From: Enoplolaimus lenunculus
Lineage: Eukaryota > Nematoda > Enoplea > Enoplida > Thoracostomopsidae
Assembly (NCBI GenBank): GCA_030248215.1
Contig: JASANG010003248.1
Coordinates: 1-64,000 of the forward strand
DNA: 64,000 nucleotides
Direction: 5' to 3'
Positions 1 through 12,200 of the stretch are shown here, piece after piece. Every line of letters begins with the position of its first letter. Position 1 is the first letter of the stretch. A program made the translations under genes and the position numbers. The notes beneath the pieces were generated by a model, which ran no database searches, had not been told where the DNA came from, and saw only the letters and a program-made list of their open reading frames with translations.

Positions 1-1990
1 GGAATACGCTTAATGTACTGTTACGCCCCTTAAAGTAACATTGGCTAACCGGACAATTTTTAAAGTATCTCGCAATATGTTTCGGTTGCTGGATTTTACA
101 ACACAAATACATAATATAACGATGTGTGTAGTTTTATGTCAGTTTGTTCTTTCTTCTTTTCTACCATGCTGCCATTGAGCCCATCATATTTAAGTGAAAC
201 ATTTTAGAAGTAACAAGTTTAGGATCTTTTTGAAAGGCATTCGAGCAACCTATGTTCGGAGCGCCTTAATTTTGATGAGATCAAAATAAGTACAAGTTGT
301 CTGCTAATTAGCAAACAAATTTCACGAATTCTTGGTGTCTAAAACTCATGACAAGGCTTCGACTGCAGTTATATGTTTCGGTGCATTCAATAAAATATGT
401 ACCGTACTTACCGGAATTACATTTTTTGAGCGCACTCCTCGATTCAGATGACATTAACAACATTACGCACAGTGTTGAACACTCTACTATGACCCGCTTT
501 CGAACTGACGTACGTATCACGCAGGGTGCCACCGGAGGTGAAAAAATTCGGAATTGGAGGTCAACGGAACTTGCCGGAGCCGGAGGTGAGGGAAATTAGG
601 AAGTAAAACTTATGGTTAATTAGTCAATTTTAGCCAATATCTCTAATATGTTGTTAATTTGTTTGGTTTTACGCTAATTTTCTGCGAAATTTCGGAAATT
701 CTTTCCTGAAAATTGTGACAAAAGTAAAAAATAAATTTTGCAAAATTATGCAAAATTTTACTACCGAAATTGCTGGAACCTCCTGCAAAAATTCTACCGG
801 AGGCGGATTTTCAGCCGGACCCTGAAGGCAGACCTCCGGTTGAAACCGGGTATCACCTGCAATTTTTGATTGGAAATAAATTATGTTGAGGTGGATATGT
901 CCATATGAAGGTGTACCGGACAGGAAAGCATATTCAAGCGTGGTCCAACCGGCCTGAGAGACTTGACGCGTCGCCTGTGGATAGCTCTCGTAAAGTAAAT
1001 GGTGTAAACTATAAATCAATCGTCGAAGAAAAATACTGTCTAGCTTTGCAAAAGGCGTGCATATATTCACCGGTTTTTCAAAAATATGAAAGTATAAATG
1101 GCGGATGCACTAAAATTTTTAGACTGAATGGATTTCGTGATTTTTATTTCATTTCAAATAATTGTAGCATATAAGTATGTAAAAAACTTGCGAGTTATGT
1201 ACGTGATTTATATTAATTTTGAACGTAAAATAAACAATTTCCGTTATTTCGATAACGGATATGGAAACTGAAATGGACACCGATTTTGACCAGACAGAAA
1301 CTGGAAACTGATATCCGTTTGTACCCTGATACTGTCACACGTTCGGTCCTGCGGTGGACTTTGTCTTAATCATTTAACGTCGTATTTATGGCATGAAGGG
1401 ACAGTGATCGGCAATATTTTGGATATATGTGGTGTATTAAAATACTTAGAAACAAGGCGGAATAATGTCTTCTATTAAAGCTTAAAGGATACTGCTGAAC
1501 TTGTCGTTTTTACAACGATATCGTTTTATTGTTGAATTACTGAGCCTAAAATGATTGGCATAGCTTTTAGAAACGTAAGATATATACACTATAAAACTGT
1601 TTGATAATATTTAAAAATTGTATATTATAGTAAAAAATGCTTATAGTTGGCTGTGTATGACGTTTAATACTGAGGTAGCCCGAGCGGGTAATATTTTGTC
1701 CGCTCCTTTTTTTTGTATTAGCGCTAGAAAATTGAATTATCCTTCGTCATAATCATGGAAAATGAAAATTTGATAGAATTTTGGAAGTCGTATAATATTC
1801 GCATGTCTCGTGGTATCGTTTGGGGGCCCATGTTTACTTTAAGGGGCGTCCAGGTTTCTGGTGGGTCTATAAAATAGTACGTTTAGAGTCCAGGAATACG
1901 CTTAATCTATACGGTTACGCCCCTTAAAAAAGAACATTGCCGTTTGGCTGCTTGTATACGATAATCGCTTGAGAGCAGTGGTTTGCAGGC
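1..1990. other. Repeat-rich intergenic DNA
   Basis: No supported gene. Parts of the hexamer-carrying repeat family lie at 1-55 and 1,830-1,930, where the flank motif GGGGCGTAAC-like sequence recurs in both orientations. A segment around 530-870 is rich in CCGG-centred words (GGAGCCGGAGGTGA, CTTCCGGTT type) that recur near 24,700, 31,050 and 42,300. The open frames here lack coding composition and overlap the repeats. Confidence 0.6.
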
Positions 1991-4900
1991 CAATATCGTG
2001 AAACATTCATATTTTGTCGGTATTCCTGCTATTCAAGGTGCATCCGGAATGAGGGCTCCGGTATAGTGAAATCCGGTTATTTTCACTATCCGGTCCCAGT
2101 TATACACCCAATATTTTTTCACTAGGGTGCAACCGGCGGTGAGCCAAAAATGAGGTAGAAAAAATGATAATTAATTAGTTAATTTTAGGCAATACTCTGC
2201 AAAATATTGCGACTCGACGATGGGCAGCGACTCGTCGATGAGCGGCGACTCGACGATCTGAAAATTGTGACAAAAGTAAAACGAAACGCGCTAAACAGAT
2301 AAATTTGACAAAATCATGCAAAATTTTACTGCCGGAACGTTTTCCGGCGGGGCTGTAATAAGAGTCAGTTTACGGTTCAGACTAACGTTTTTGCTTAGGC
2401 TTAGGAATAGCCTCGTATTTATCCTTAGGCTTAAGAACTTGCTTGGGCCACTTTTTCGAACAAACTTTATCCATCTTTGGGCAATATAGCCAAAAATAAG
2501 AAATAAAACGACATGTTTACTTAGCAATGTTTACACAACAGGTATTAAATATAAGAAGGTACTTATACTGATAGTAATGTTATTTCTTAGATTGTTGAAT
2601 CAGTTTTACATTCTGTGGATGAAAACCCGGGTCTTTTCCGTTGCCTCAGCCCCGCTAACGAATAGTGACATTGAGTTAAAATAATAATGTAGATATATAA
2701 ATTTTAAAACTAGTCCAACATCTATGCACGCGACTATAACACAATGGGCCAATGTTACTTTAAGGGGCGTAACAATAGATTAAGCGTGTTCCTAAGCATA
2801 GCCTAGCGTTGCAAAAATGTGTTCCTAAGCCTAAGAAAATAATATGATCTAAAATAAGTAAACCTACTCTTTTATGGATCTACCAGAAACCTGGACACCC
2901 GTAAAAGTAACATCGACCGCACAATGTATATATCACTTATTACGCATATAATGCGCAGATGAAAATATTCATAAAATATGACAGCCAGCTCGGTCTGGAA
3001 CGTCGGGCTCATATGTAGACCTGAGCGATTTTTGGTGCTACAACGGACTTCTAGACTGTTTAACAAGCGAACATTTTCGCCACACACGGTAAATATTATG
3101 GATATAAGATAAACAATACAAAAATAACACATTCAAAACGATTAATATAAATTAGGTTGACTTCTGAATTAGATCTTGAACAGAAACTGGGGTGTGACAC
3201 GAAAAATGATGATGCCTTAGAATTGCACGTTTGTTGAACATTTAATAACGAAATGTTTGAGGGGTGACAGAATTCACGTGAAATACATTAACGATGAACA
3301 AAAACAGCACAATAGCACAATCATGTAGCCACAACTGTTATTTATTAGTTGTGATATATGATACGCCTAAATTTGTAAAAACGCTGCGACATAGCACTTT
3401 GCTTTTCTATTGCAGTTAAACTATCTTAATGCTTTAACGGTATGACAATGCAAAACAATTTTCAGTTTGAAGTTACTGAGGATGACAACATATCACTTCG
3501 TTAAGTAAGTAACTGTTCAGTTGTATGGATGCAAGGGCCATGTTTCATACATTAAAAATAAAACTCATACTACTAGAGACGAAACGAAACCACAATTCAC
3601 AAATTGCCGAATCCTAAACTATCCATGTCGATTTCGGCCAAAACCGGGAAGGGAATTTTTCCATATATCAAGAGCCTATTTTTCTACGTTGCTAACCAGG
3701 CAATTTTTGTGTAACCAACCTGTTAGGCAAATCGGAAAATTAAATTACTAATTAAACCATTAAAACACGTTTAAAACCGGCTGCCGCCAACCTGGTTCCA
3801 AACGTTGCGCAAGAGGGCCGGAGCTGAGTCTAGACTATTAGGCTTATTATCATAAATGAACCACACATGTGATTGGGCAAAATACCCGAAAGCAAGTAAA
3901 TATAGCTTGAATTCTGTGAATCACAATCTTTTGATTCTGCCAGCCTTTGAAGCATTTGTGGATCTCAAAGAGGCTCTGTATTGTTTTGCGCGCCTCTTTT
4001 ATGCCGTATGTCCAAATTGCTGAATACTCCCAAACAACAAGACATACAAATATATGGTAATCCCCGACTACTCGAGACAACAAAAATTGCGGTTTACCAT
4101 ATGAGCCTCGCTCCAGACCGAGCTGGCAGATTCATAATTTATGAGTATTTCATCTGCGCATTATATGCGTAATAAGTGATATATACATTGTGCGGTCCAC
4201 GTTACTTTACGGGTGTCCAGGTTTCGGTCGATCCATAAAAGAGTAGGTTTACATTCTAGATCATATATTAGGTAGGAACAAGCAAAGGAAATCTTAGGAA
4301 AAGCTCAATCGTAGCAAACTAAAGTAACATTGGCCCACTGTGTTATAGTCGCGTGCATAGATTTGGATAGTTTTAAATTTATATATCTACATTATTATTT
4401 TAATCATGTGACTATGTGGGGGTAGGCAACGGAAAGACGGTAAAATGTGGTAGAATTTCATCAATCAGAATGTAAAACTGGTTAACATTAAGAAATAAAA
4501 TTACTACCAGAATAAGTAATTTTTAATAACTGTTGTGTAAACATTGATAAGTAAACATGTCGTTTTCTTTTCTTATTTTGGGCTCTATTGCCCATAGAGG
4601 GATCAAGTTGGTTCTGAAAAAGTGGCCCAAGCATGTTCTTAAGCCTAAGGATAAAGACGAGGCTATCCCTAAGCTAAGCAAAAACGTTAACCTGAACCGT
4701 AAACTGACTCTTATTACAAACCCGCCGTAAAACGTTCCGGCATAGAATTTTTCACAATTTTTGTCAAATTTTTCTGTTTAGCGTTTCTGTTTTAATTTTT
4801 AGCGCGTTTCGTTTTACTTTTGTCACAATTTTCAGATCGTCGAGTCGCCGCTCATCGACGAGTCGCTGCCCATCGTCGAGTCGCAATATTTTGCAGATAC

Positions 4901-5098
4901 TGGCTAAAATTAATGATTAATTATCATTTTTACTACCTGATTTCGGCTCACCGCCGGTTGCACCCTAGTGAAAAAATATTGGGTGTATAACTGGGACCGG
5001 ATAGTGAAAATAACCGGATTTCACTATACCGGAGCCCTCATTCCGGATGCACCTTGAATAGCAGGAATACCGACAAAATATGAATGTTTCACGATCAT
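1991..5098. repeat. 3.1 kb fold-back (large inverted repeat)
   Basis: The left arm (about 1,991-3,016) is repeated in reverse complement in the right arm (about 4,093-5,098), around a spacer of about 1.1 kb. The outermost 130-150 bases (ATCGTGAAACATTCATATTT on the left, its complement ending at 5,095) look identical. Further in there are scattered substitutions and small indels, including an insertion near 4,775-4,800. Both arms carry a hexamer-array fragment (2,390-2,440 and 4,640-4,690) and the triple GACTCGACGATG/GACTCGTCGATG block (2,210-2,260 and 4,838-4,885). It looks like one inverted duplication or fold-back transposon. No transposase-like frame is seen in the spacer. Confidence 0.85.
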
Positions 5099-5099
5099 T

Positions 5100-7116
5100 G
5101 CGCTACGAGATATTACAAAAGGCTGAGCATCGTTATTTTACAAGCAGTTTTGTAATGATCCGCAAAGCTTTTGTGTCCTTTTGAAAAGGCGGAGTTTTGA
5201 GCGATTTTAGAGTTTTGTGGATGTTGGCTAACGACGCTGTTGTTTCTGGCCGCTTTTCGGGACTTTTTTACGCGTCAGCCACAGGTTTTGGGAATAATTT
5301 TGGCTTAAATTACATATTCAACATCAAATTTTAGTTTTAGTTTTTAGCAAAAGTGTACAAATGTCCAAATCATTTTGTAGTTAACCATGCAATCATGTAT
5401 TAATAACATATGAAATATTTTATTTTCTTGTTCTTGGATTATTGGTGACAGTTCGCCGATTCATTGTCACAGTTTAAAACTGTTTTAATCTGTGGATCTC
5501 AAGGATTTTCCAATTGGGAACGGTTCTTCTTATAGTAACGAAATGTTACCGACTTAAAGCGTTATTTTAGCAATCTTTTGATTATCGTTTTTTGATTTTT
5601 ATAAGGTAACTTGACCATATTTTTACCAATTATACTACCATTTTGAGCTTCAGATGAACAATTTGAATTGCAATACTTGCAGCACCACAGAAACAATGGA
5701 ATGATAACTCTCATATCGAACTGGTTTCGCTACTCGGTTTGACTAAGAATCTGGTCTTTGCGTATGCATAGAAAAAATGGGCAAAATGTTTTAAATTCAG
5801 GTCATTTTCGCAAATACGGCATACCAGGAGTAGCCCAAAACATTTTGCCTGCGTCACTGTGGATAGTTTCTATTTTGCTGATTTTATGCTTTCATTTTTG
5901 CATTTGTTGTCAGTGTCCAACTGAAGTACATTTTACTCAATCGTCAATAGCGAATTGCACAAGGGTGCCACCCAACCCATCACCCGTCCCCCCCAAACAG
6001 GAATCGCAACCAAAATTTTGTATTTTCACTGAAATTACGTTTGGTTTCTCGCTCGCTTCGGACGCAAGTTTCTTTCCTATTACACCGGATATTCCTCTGT
6101 TCAAAATTTCTATATCCGCTGCTGTATTTAGTTTTACTGTTGTTATTGCATCCTATAAATCGTTGTTAATACACTGTATAAACCGCTATAATAATCCACA
6201 TTATTCATTGTACAACAAAACACGGGCGAAATCGACTGAAATGTTTTTTTAAAAAATAGTTTAGTCTAAATATTACTAAACTGAAGACGACACAACGAAT
6301 AGTTCTCTCCTCGTTTCGTTCGTTTCGCCATAAACTAATGATTTATGTTTAACAATTAATTACAATTTAAATAAAGTTATTTTTTTGTCATTTTTTTAAA
6401 AAATGTAGACAACAAATTTTTGAATTTAAAAACTTTCGGGGTTCGTAGCCAAGTTTTATGGTCAGTAGCGGTTACAGTTTGTGTTTGAATTTTGGCAATC
6501 ATGAAAACGTTTTGATGCCGTCCTTTGAATTATATTCGTAGGCTGCCGTGAGAATAATTTTTTCGACACCCCGTCTAAACCCGATGGGCTAACGCAGTTT
6601 ACGTTGCATGTACTTCTAAGGGTTTTACAGTTATTCACGTAATTGACTTTACCGTTTAAAATGGTCTGATTTTAAAATTTTTTGTTTATGTAAATTTTTG
6701 ACTTTTTGAGACATTTTAAGACCAATACGGTTCGACGGAGGTTGGGAAGCTGTAGTTACCGGTGTTCAATTCTCTATGACCAGATTAAGCAGCCGGTTCC
6801 GAAGTTATGATCCCATAAGAACTTTCTAAAATAGTTTTCTAGCCGCAACTGATGTGTTTGACTAAGGTTTGGCAGACCTGTGAAATTGATTGCTTTTTGC
6901 AGTTTTTGCAACTGTGAAACCAATTTGATGTAGAGAATTTCAATTTTCGTTATTTTCGCTTTGAATATTTTTAATTATTTCTTATTTAACTTTGCTTTTT
7001 CAAAAACGGTTACGTTAGAGACATACAGCCAGTAAAATAATAAGTTTCGTTTTTAAATGAAACTGTCAAAGTAAGTGCAAAATATTAGATTGAAAACGTC
7101 ATCATCTCAAAATATA
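5100..7116. other. Intergenic, no gene supported
   Basis: A 164-codon frame at 5,758-6,252 has a hydrophobic stretch followed by cysteines. However, its second half (from about 5,995) runs through the dispersed repeat with the words AACCAAAATTTT and TTCTCGCTCGCTTCG, also found near 18,830, 25,390, 41,440, 48,540 and 57,365. I therefore do not call it a gene. The rest is AT-rich unique-looking sequence. Confidence 0.5.
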
Positions 7117-7422
7117 AAGCCCTATTGACACGTGCAAGCATTTGAAGCAAAAACTTGCATGTGAACCTTGCACGCGCAAGTTTGGTCTCAAAGGAGCATT
7201 TGGAGTTCTTGCAGCTGCAAATTATTCACTAGAATTCATGCTATTAAATTTAATTTGCACCTGTGAACGCAGTTGCCAATCGCTTCAAATTTTTTACAAC
7301 AGCAATTTGATTGGCCAATCGGAATGTTCCTTTGAAAATACTTGCAGCTGCAAGTATTTCGTGCAAGTTGCCGCACCAAGTTCTCGCTGCAAAAACTGGC
7401 ACATGTTACTGGGGCATAAGTA
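7116..7422. mobile_element. MITE, CACGTGCAAG family (diverged copy)
   Basis: It begins TAAAGCCCTATTGACACGTG and ends with a decayed inverse (CACATGTTACTGGGGCATAA). The interior is full of TTGCAGCTGCAAG palindromes. The same termini and interior occur at 37,876-38,153 and 61,015-61,292, which are better preserved. Short, non-coding and TA-flanked, it is a non-autonomous DNA-transposon relic. Confidence 0.65.
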
Positions 7423-7611
7423 ATAAACAGGATCGTTCACGAACTCACAATATTTTGACGGCGTCCTTGAAAGGTTGTCCGTTTACTACTGTTAGCTTTG
7501 TTAAAATGGTAATTATTTATTTCAAAAACATCCTCATAAAGTGTCAGAACAATTTTTTGTTAAATTAATTATTGGCTGATCAAATTAAAATTACTGTTAA
7601 AATATGCAATA

Positions 7612-8166
7612 ATGAACGAAATCTATCTTTACACGGCATCGATTAAGAAACGATCACGGATTGCATTAACAGTTTTAATTGTTGCCCTTATCGTTTCACT
7701 GATATTTTATATATTTCGATATGAACTGTCTGAAAACGCCATCGCCAGCACTGAAAAATCTCATTCAACTAATGATTTAACTCAACAAATTAGTCCTCCA
7801 ACTAATCGATTGAAACTTCAATCTATCAGCAGCCTATCAAATGCTCAGTTGTTTAAATTTAATCCATACGAGTCTCAAAAGTCTACAAATGTAATCCAAT
7901 CAAAACCTTTCAGTCAATCAAAAGCAGCCAATCAGTGGCGAAAAAGGTTAAATGAACCCAACCATCGGAGTTATTTAAATCATCGACACAGTAAAAATGA
8001 TAACAAAAACCGAAACTACTATAATTATAGTAGTAGCAATCAGCAACTGGTTACTGTTGATTCAAAAACTGCTGGAAATGTTCAACTGAATGGAACAACT
8101 TTAGTTGCAATCGAATTTCGATCAGGTACTAAACGTAGCGTTGAATCAGTTGAAACTTTACTGTAA
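7612..8166 (+). CDS. Small signal-anchor membrane protein, unknown function
   Basis: A 184-codon frame starts at an ATG inside AT-rich sequence. Residues 1-17 are basic and polar (KKRSR before the helix), residues 18-38 form one strong hydrophobic helix, and the rest is a hydrophilic Asn/Ser/Gln/Lys-rich domain with few aromatics and no cysteine. This predicts a type II signal anchor or an uncleaved signal. I recognise no family. It lies about 1 kb upstream of the first clear CRIM1-like exon on the same strand. A possible splice donor (TCAG/GTACTA) after 8,125 leaves phase 1, exactly the phase needed by the exon at 9,142. It could therefore be a leader exon of that gene, or a separate single-exon gene ending at TAA 8,164-8,166. 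Composition suggests coding; the assignment is uncertain. Confidence 0.42.
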   Translation: MNEIYLYTASIKKRSRIALTVLIVALIVSLIFYIFRYELSENAIASTEKSHSTNDLTQQISPPTNRLKLQSISSLSNAQLFKFNPYESQKSTNVIQSKPFSQSKAANQWRKRLNEPNHRSYLNHRHSKNDNKNRNYYNYSSSNQQLVTVDSKTAGNVQLNGTTLVAIEFRSGTKRSVESVETLL

Positions 8167-9141
8167 TAATTGAGTTTAAATTTAAACGGCGGTTGATATT
8201 CAGTTTAACTTTTTCCTGCATCAAATAACACACAGTTTGTCTCTGAGTTGCTCACTGTCAGTTGTAGATATTAGAACCACGGGCGATAACTCAGGCCACT
8301 TCTCGAAATATAAATTTCAATTGAGGGTGTAGAATGGCATCGCTCCATGCCGTCTTGTGTCCATTATTAGGAAGACACGGAACTCTGCAACTATTCATAA
8401 AACTGTGTTCTTTGCAAGTAAAAAATATTGCCTGGTACCCACAAGTTATTATAAACTTTGCATAAAAACACATTAACAGTGAAATTTTCAGAACTTTTCA
8501 ATGTGATGATCAGAGCATCAGGGTTGAAGCACGAAAGGCAACAGCGAAAGGGGTCGAGTAGGAGTTGGCTCAAAATTTTCGAAATAAAAATCAAGATTTA
8601 TTACTAAAATTACTTTTGGCTTTTCGCTCACATATTGTGCCACTGTGCTTCCCTGAAGGTTGCTAAATTGCACCACGTTGATGGATCCGCTGCTATCCCA
8701 TGTTATGTGCGTTTGGTTTTGCGTCCCTCGGAATAAATAAAACGGAGTCGGTTATTCATTTTCACGTATGAACAGTTGCTTCTACAACGAATGCCAATCT
8801 CTAATCAATCCCGTAACCAGTTGATCCTGCTGGCGGGGTTGGGAAACAGTTCCAGGAAAGAAATTCGGTTGAAATAACCAGCTTACAATTGGTTCTCTTC
8901 TAGCAACTGACCCGCCGGGAACGTTGTCGAAATTGTTCATGCTGCTAAACAATGATTGGATCACAGACAAACTTTCGTCCAATTATAGCTATACAAAAAA
9001 TCAATTACCGTTTATATGTTCCAATCAAATGTCAGTTGTTTCCTTATACTATTTTTTACTATAATGACTAGCAAATAGCGTTTCGGACGACGCAATTGCT
9101 AACTAAAACAAACATATGTTGATACAGCATTTGTGTTATAG
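8167..9141 (+). other. Intron or intergenic sequence before CRIM1-like exons
   Basis: No cysteine-rich exon of IGFBP type (GCGCC motif) is visible here, nor in the upstream 3 kb. The region is AT-rich, with no repeat I recognise. It is either intergenic or an intron, depending on whether the frame at 7,612 belongs to the CRIM1-like transcript. Confidence 0.4.
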
Positions 9142-9259
9142 GAAAATCAGATCGATGTGATCCTGCCAACTGCCTCGAGCCACAATTTCCATGTCCAGAT
9201 GACAGTTTCCGACCGATTGGCGAAGTTCCACAAGGCGGATGCTGTCCAATCACTGAGAA
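9142..9259 (+). CDS. CRIM1-like exon: first cysteine module, part a
   Basis: The acceptor is TTGTGTTATAG; a second AG at 9,149-9,150 would also keep frame. It encodes DRCDPANC, then a proline-rich stretch ending GGCCPITEK. This aligns with the segment after the IGFBP domain of human CRIM1 (ARCEVQFSPRCPEDS and GECCPL). Entry is phase 1 and exit phase 2, so at least one coding exon must lie upstream. Confidence 0.85.
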
Positions 9260-12200
9260 GTAATTTATTATACATGGTTGTGGTATAATTCCGAAGTTTT
9301 GTTGATGTTTTCTGAAATGGTTTCATTTTAAAATGTTTATGCCGTTACAGTGGTTTTCAACAATAGCAACCCAAAGTATGAAAATTTACTTAAACAGAGG
9401 CAATCAAACTAATTTTAACGTGAAATTGACGAAGTGTTTAATTTATTTGTTAAAATGATCGGATGTTGTATATTAACTCTCCCGTATTAACCTTAGGCTT
9501 TTTAAACCTGGGCAAAGGCTTTTGTATATAGTAATCTTTGCATTCGCCTAAACCTTATTACTGTAAATGTGTGGAAAGATAAACAGAGCCAAATAATTGT
9601 TTTAGATGTCGTTGTAAGCCAGGAATTTGTCAGCCAGTGCAGTGTGACGCTGGCAGTAAACCAAAAATTACCTCAAAAGGATCAGGATTGCCTGGACGAT
9701 GTTGTGACAAATTTGAATGCATTCCAATTAACAGCGGTAAACACACCAACGTTAAACAATCGAGATGTTTATTTTTTAGCGTCAATTTTGTTTTAAAATA
9801 TAATTTTTCAACGATTTGTCATTTTAATTAATTTTTCGGTGTCGATCAACAAGAATTTTAATCCTTGGGTATTTTAAAAATATAAATCAGAGCATTTTCA
9901 TATCTCAATTATCACAAATTTGTGGCGTTTTCGCATTCCAACGAAATCAGAAATCAGATGAAGTAACTCAACAATGAAACGAGCGCTGAATATATATTTT
10001 CCACACAAAATATGCCCAGTTGCATGCTCTTGTAAAAAGCCTTAACGGCTGTTGGTAACATTAGGTTATAGTAGTCAGAGGACGTGAGATGAAGTTTAAA
10101 TAAGCTGAATGACATTTTCATACCCTCCAGAGCATTGAGAGATAAATGTTTTTAATAATAATTATTTCTGAAATGATTTAAACATTTTTAAAAAAATGCT
10201 GTTCCCTGGAAAATATTTCTCATGATTAATAGGTTTAACCTGGTAAATATTATCAAGAGTGGATGATCACTCTTTATAACAAGAGTGTGCAACTGGGTAA
10301 ATTCTGTGTCTTAAAGAATGTACCAGCACGCGTTGCATTTTTGTTCGACCCCCCTCAATCAGGGTTGAGAGTTTAAGCAAGAGATTAACAGTGGGGTAGG
10401 CCAAAAACGCAACGTGTGCCGGGTACATTGTTTAATTCACAGAATGTACCCAGTTGCACACTCTTGTTATAAAGAGTGATCATCCGCTCTTGATATTATT
10501 AAAATACGTTTCAGATTCTTCAAATAAAGATGTATATTGTGAAGATGATGGAGTTCGCTACAGAGTCAACGAATTGTGGCATCAAGGCACTTGTACCGAG
10601 TGTTTATGCGCCGAGGGAGGCCTTAAATTTTGTCGCCAAGTCCAATGCCCTCCGTCGAATGTCGGCTGTTCAAGGGTTGAAATTCCGAAAGGCGAATGTT
10701 GTCCAGTTTGTGTTGGTAAATTGAGTTTTTTTCAAAATTTCAAAATTTAAATTTAGACTTACACGAGTGGCAGCGGTTGAGTGCTTGTGAATTAACGAAA
10801 ACAGAAGCGTCGGGTGCGACAGACTAAAGGTTGTGTTATACTTTACTGAGCTGGACGTCGGCGCTCGGCACCGTACGCCTCCGTACGCCGCCACGCGTCG
10901 ACGCCCGGCTGCGTGCGGTAATTTGTAATAAAAAAGTTTACATCACCGCGCGCCGACACGCGACGAGCATAGCGCAATCTTTAACATGAATTGTTGTTAA
11001 ATAATTTGAATAAATAAAAAATAAAAAATCAAGAAAATTAAACTTTCGTTTGATTGAGGAAAATTTGAAACTTCCGCATGAAATATTTCTAATTATGAAC
11101 AGTTTTCTGTGCAAGTTTGTAACTGAAACGACCGGATTGTTTGGGAGTCGTGTTTTTATTGCAAATTTAAATGATTTTCAGGTTGCATATCAGAATCCGG
11201 TGTTTCGTACAATCATTCCGATGAATGGCAACCGGATGACTGTAGGCTGTGTCGGTGTGATTCCGGCAAAATCAAATGTCAAATGCCGATGTGTTCTGTC
11301 GATTGTGATAATCCTCGTCGAATACCTGGTCAATGTTGTCCTGTTTGCGATCGTACGCACACTCGATATATTTGTTTGTTTGTTCGTCTCTTTGTTTGTT
11401 TGTGTTTGCCTGTTTGTTTGTTTGTTTGTTTGTTTGTTTGTTTATTTGTTTTTGGGTTATCGTTTGTTTGCAAAATTTATTCGTTTAGTTTGTTTGTTTG
11501 TTTGTTTGTGTGTTTGCGTCTATATTTTTTGTTTGTTCATTCGTTTGTTTCGCTATTTGGTTTCTTAATTGTTTTTTCTATTTGTTTCGATGATTGATTC
11601 AAGATTTATTTGTTCTGTTTTTGATTTGTCGTTCGATTAAAAGCTTATTTTTAATTTTTTTCGTTGTGATTAATATATGAATATATGTTGCATAATTGTA
11701 TTTGACGAATTTGATATTAGACAGAGATGCATCTGTCGGATTTATTCGTTTTACTTATTTTAAAACATTTGTCACTGTATTCGTCAATTTATTGTGTTAT
11801 TTGTCTAATTTAAAAATTGTAATTCTTACTTTTGTGAGATTGTACAACTTTGCTCCTAATCTTCAAGATTCACCAATAATATATTCTTATTTTTTAATTT
11901 TTTTTCAGAACCTGACGTTGTGACACTGTCTCCGTTATGTCCAAGCATTGAACATTGTCCACTACGCTGTACGTATGGATTGAAACGTAACCGAATTGGC
12001 TGTTTTGTTTGTCAGTGTGTAGAAGGTAAGCGCAATAGATATATATTTTGAGATTAATGTCGTCATTTTAAAATATTTTTCAAATGGATTCCTTCGTGTC
12101 ATAGCGACAAGGAATCCGCTATTCTCAAAAACCCGTACGTATTTTTGTAATTTTTGCCAATATTCTCAAATGCGTAATACTGTCAGCATCTGTAATCAGT

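Noticed and set aside
5758-6252. 164-codon open frame with hydrophobic segment and cysteines, considered as the missing signal-peptide/IGFBP exon
   Set aside because: Its second half is the dispersed AACCAAAATTTT/TTCTCGCTCG repeat, cysteine spacing does not fit IGFBP, and no good donor is present.
11050-11597. Long Phe/Val/Cys/Leu open frames
   Set aside because: They are translations of the TTTG microsatellite running out of the VWC2 exon in wrong frames.
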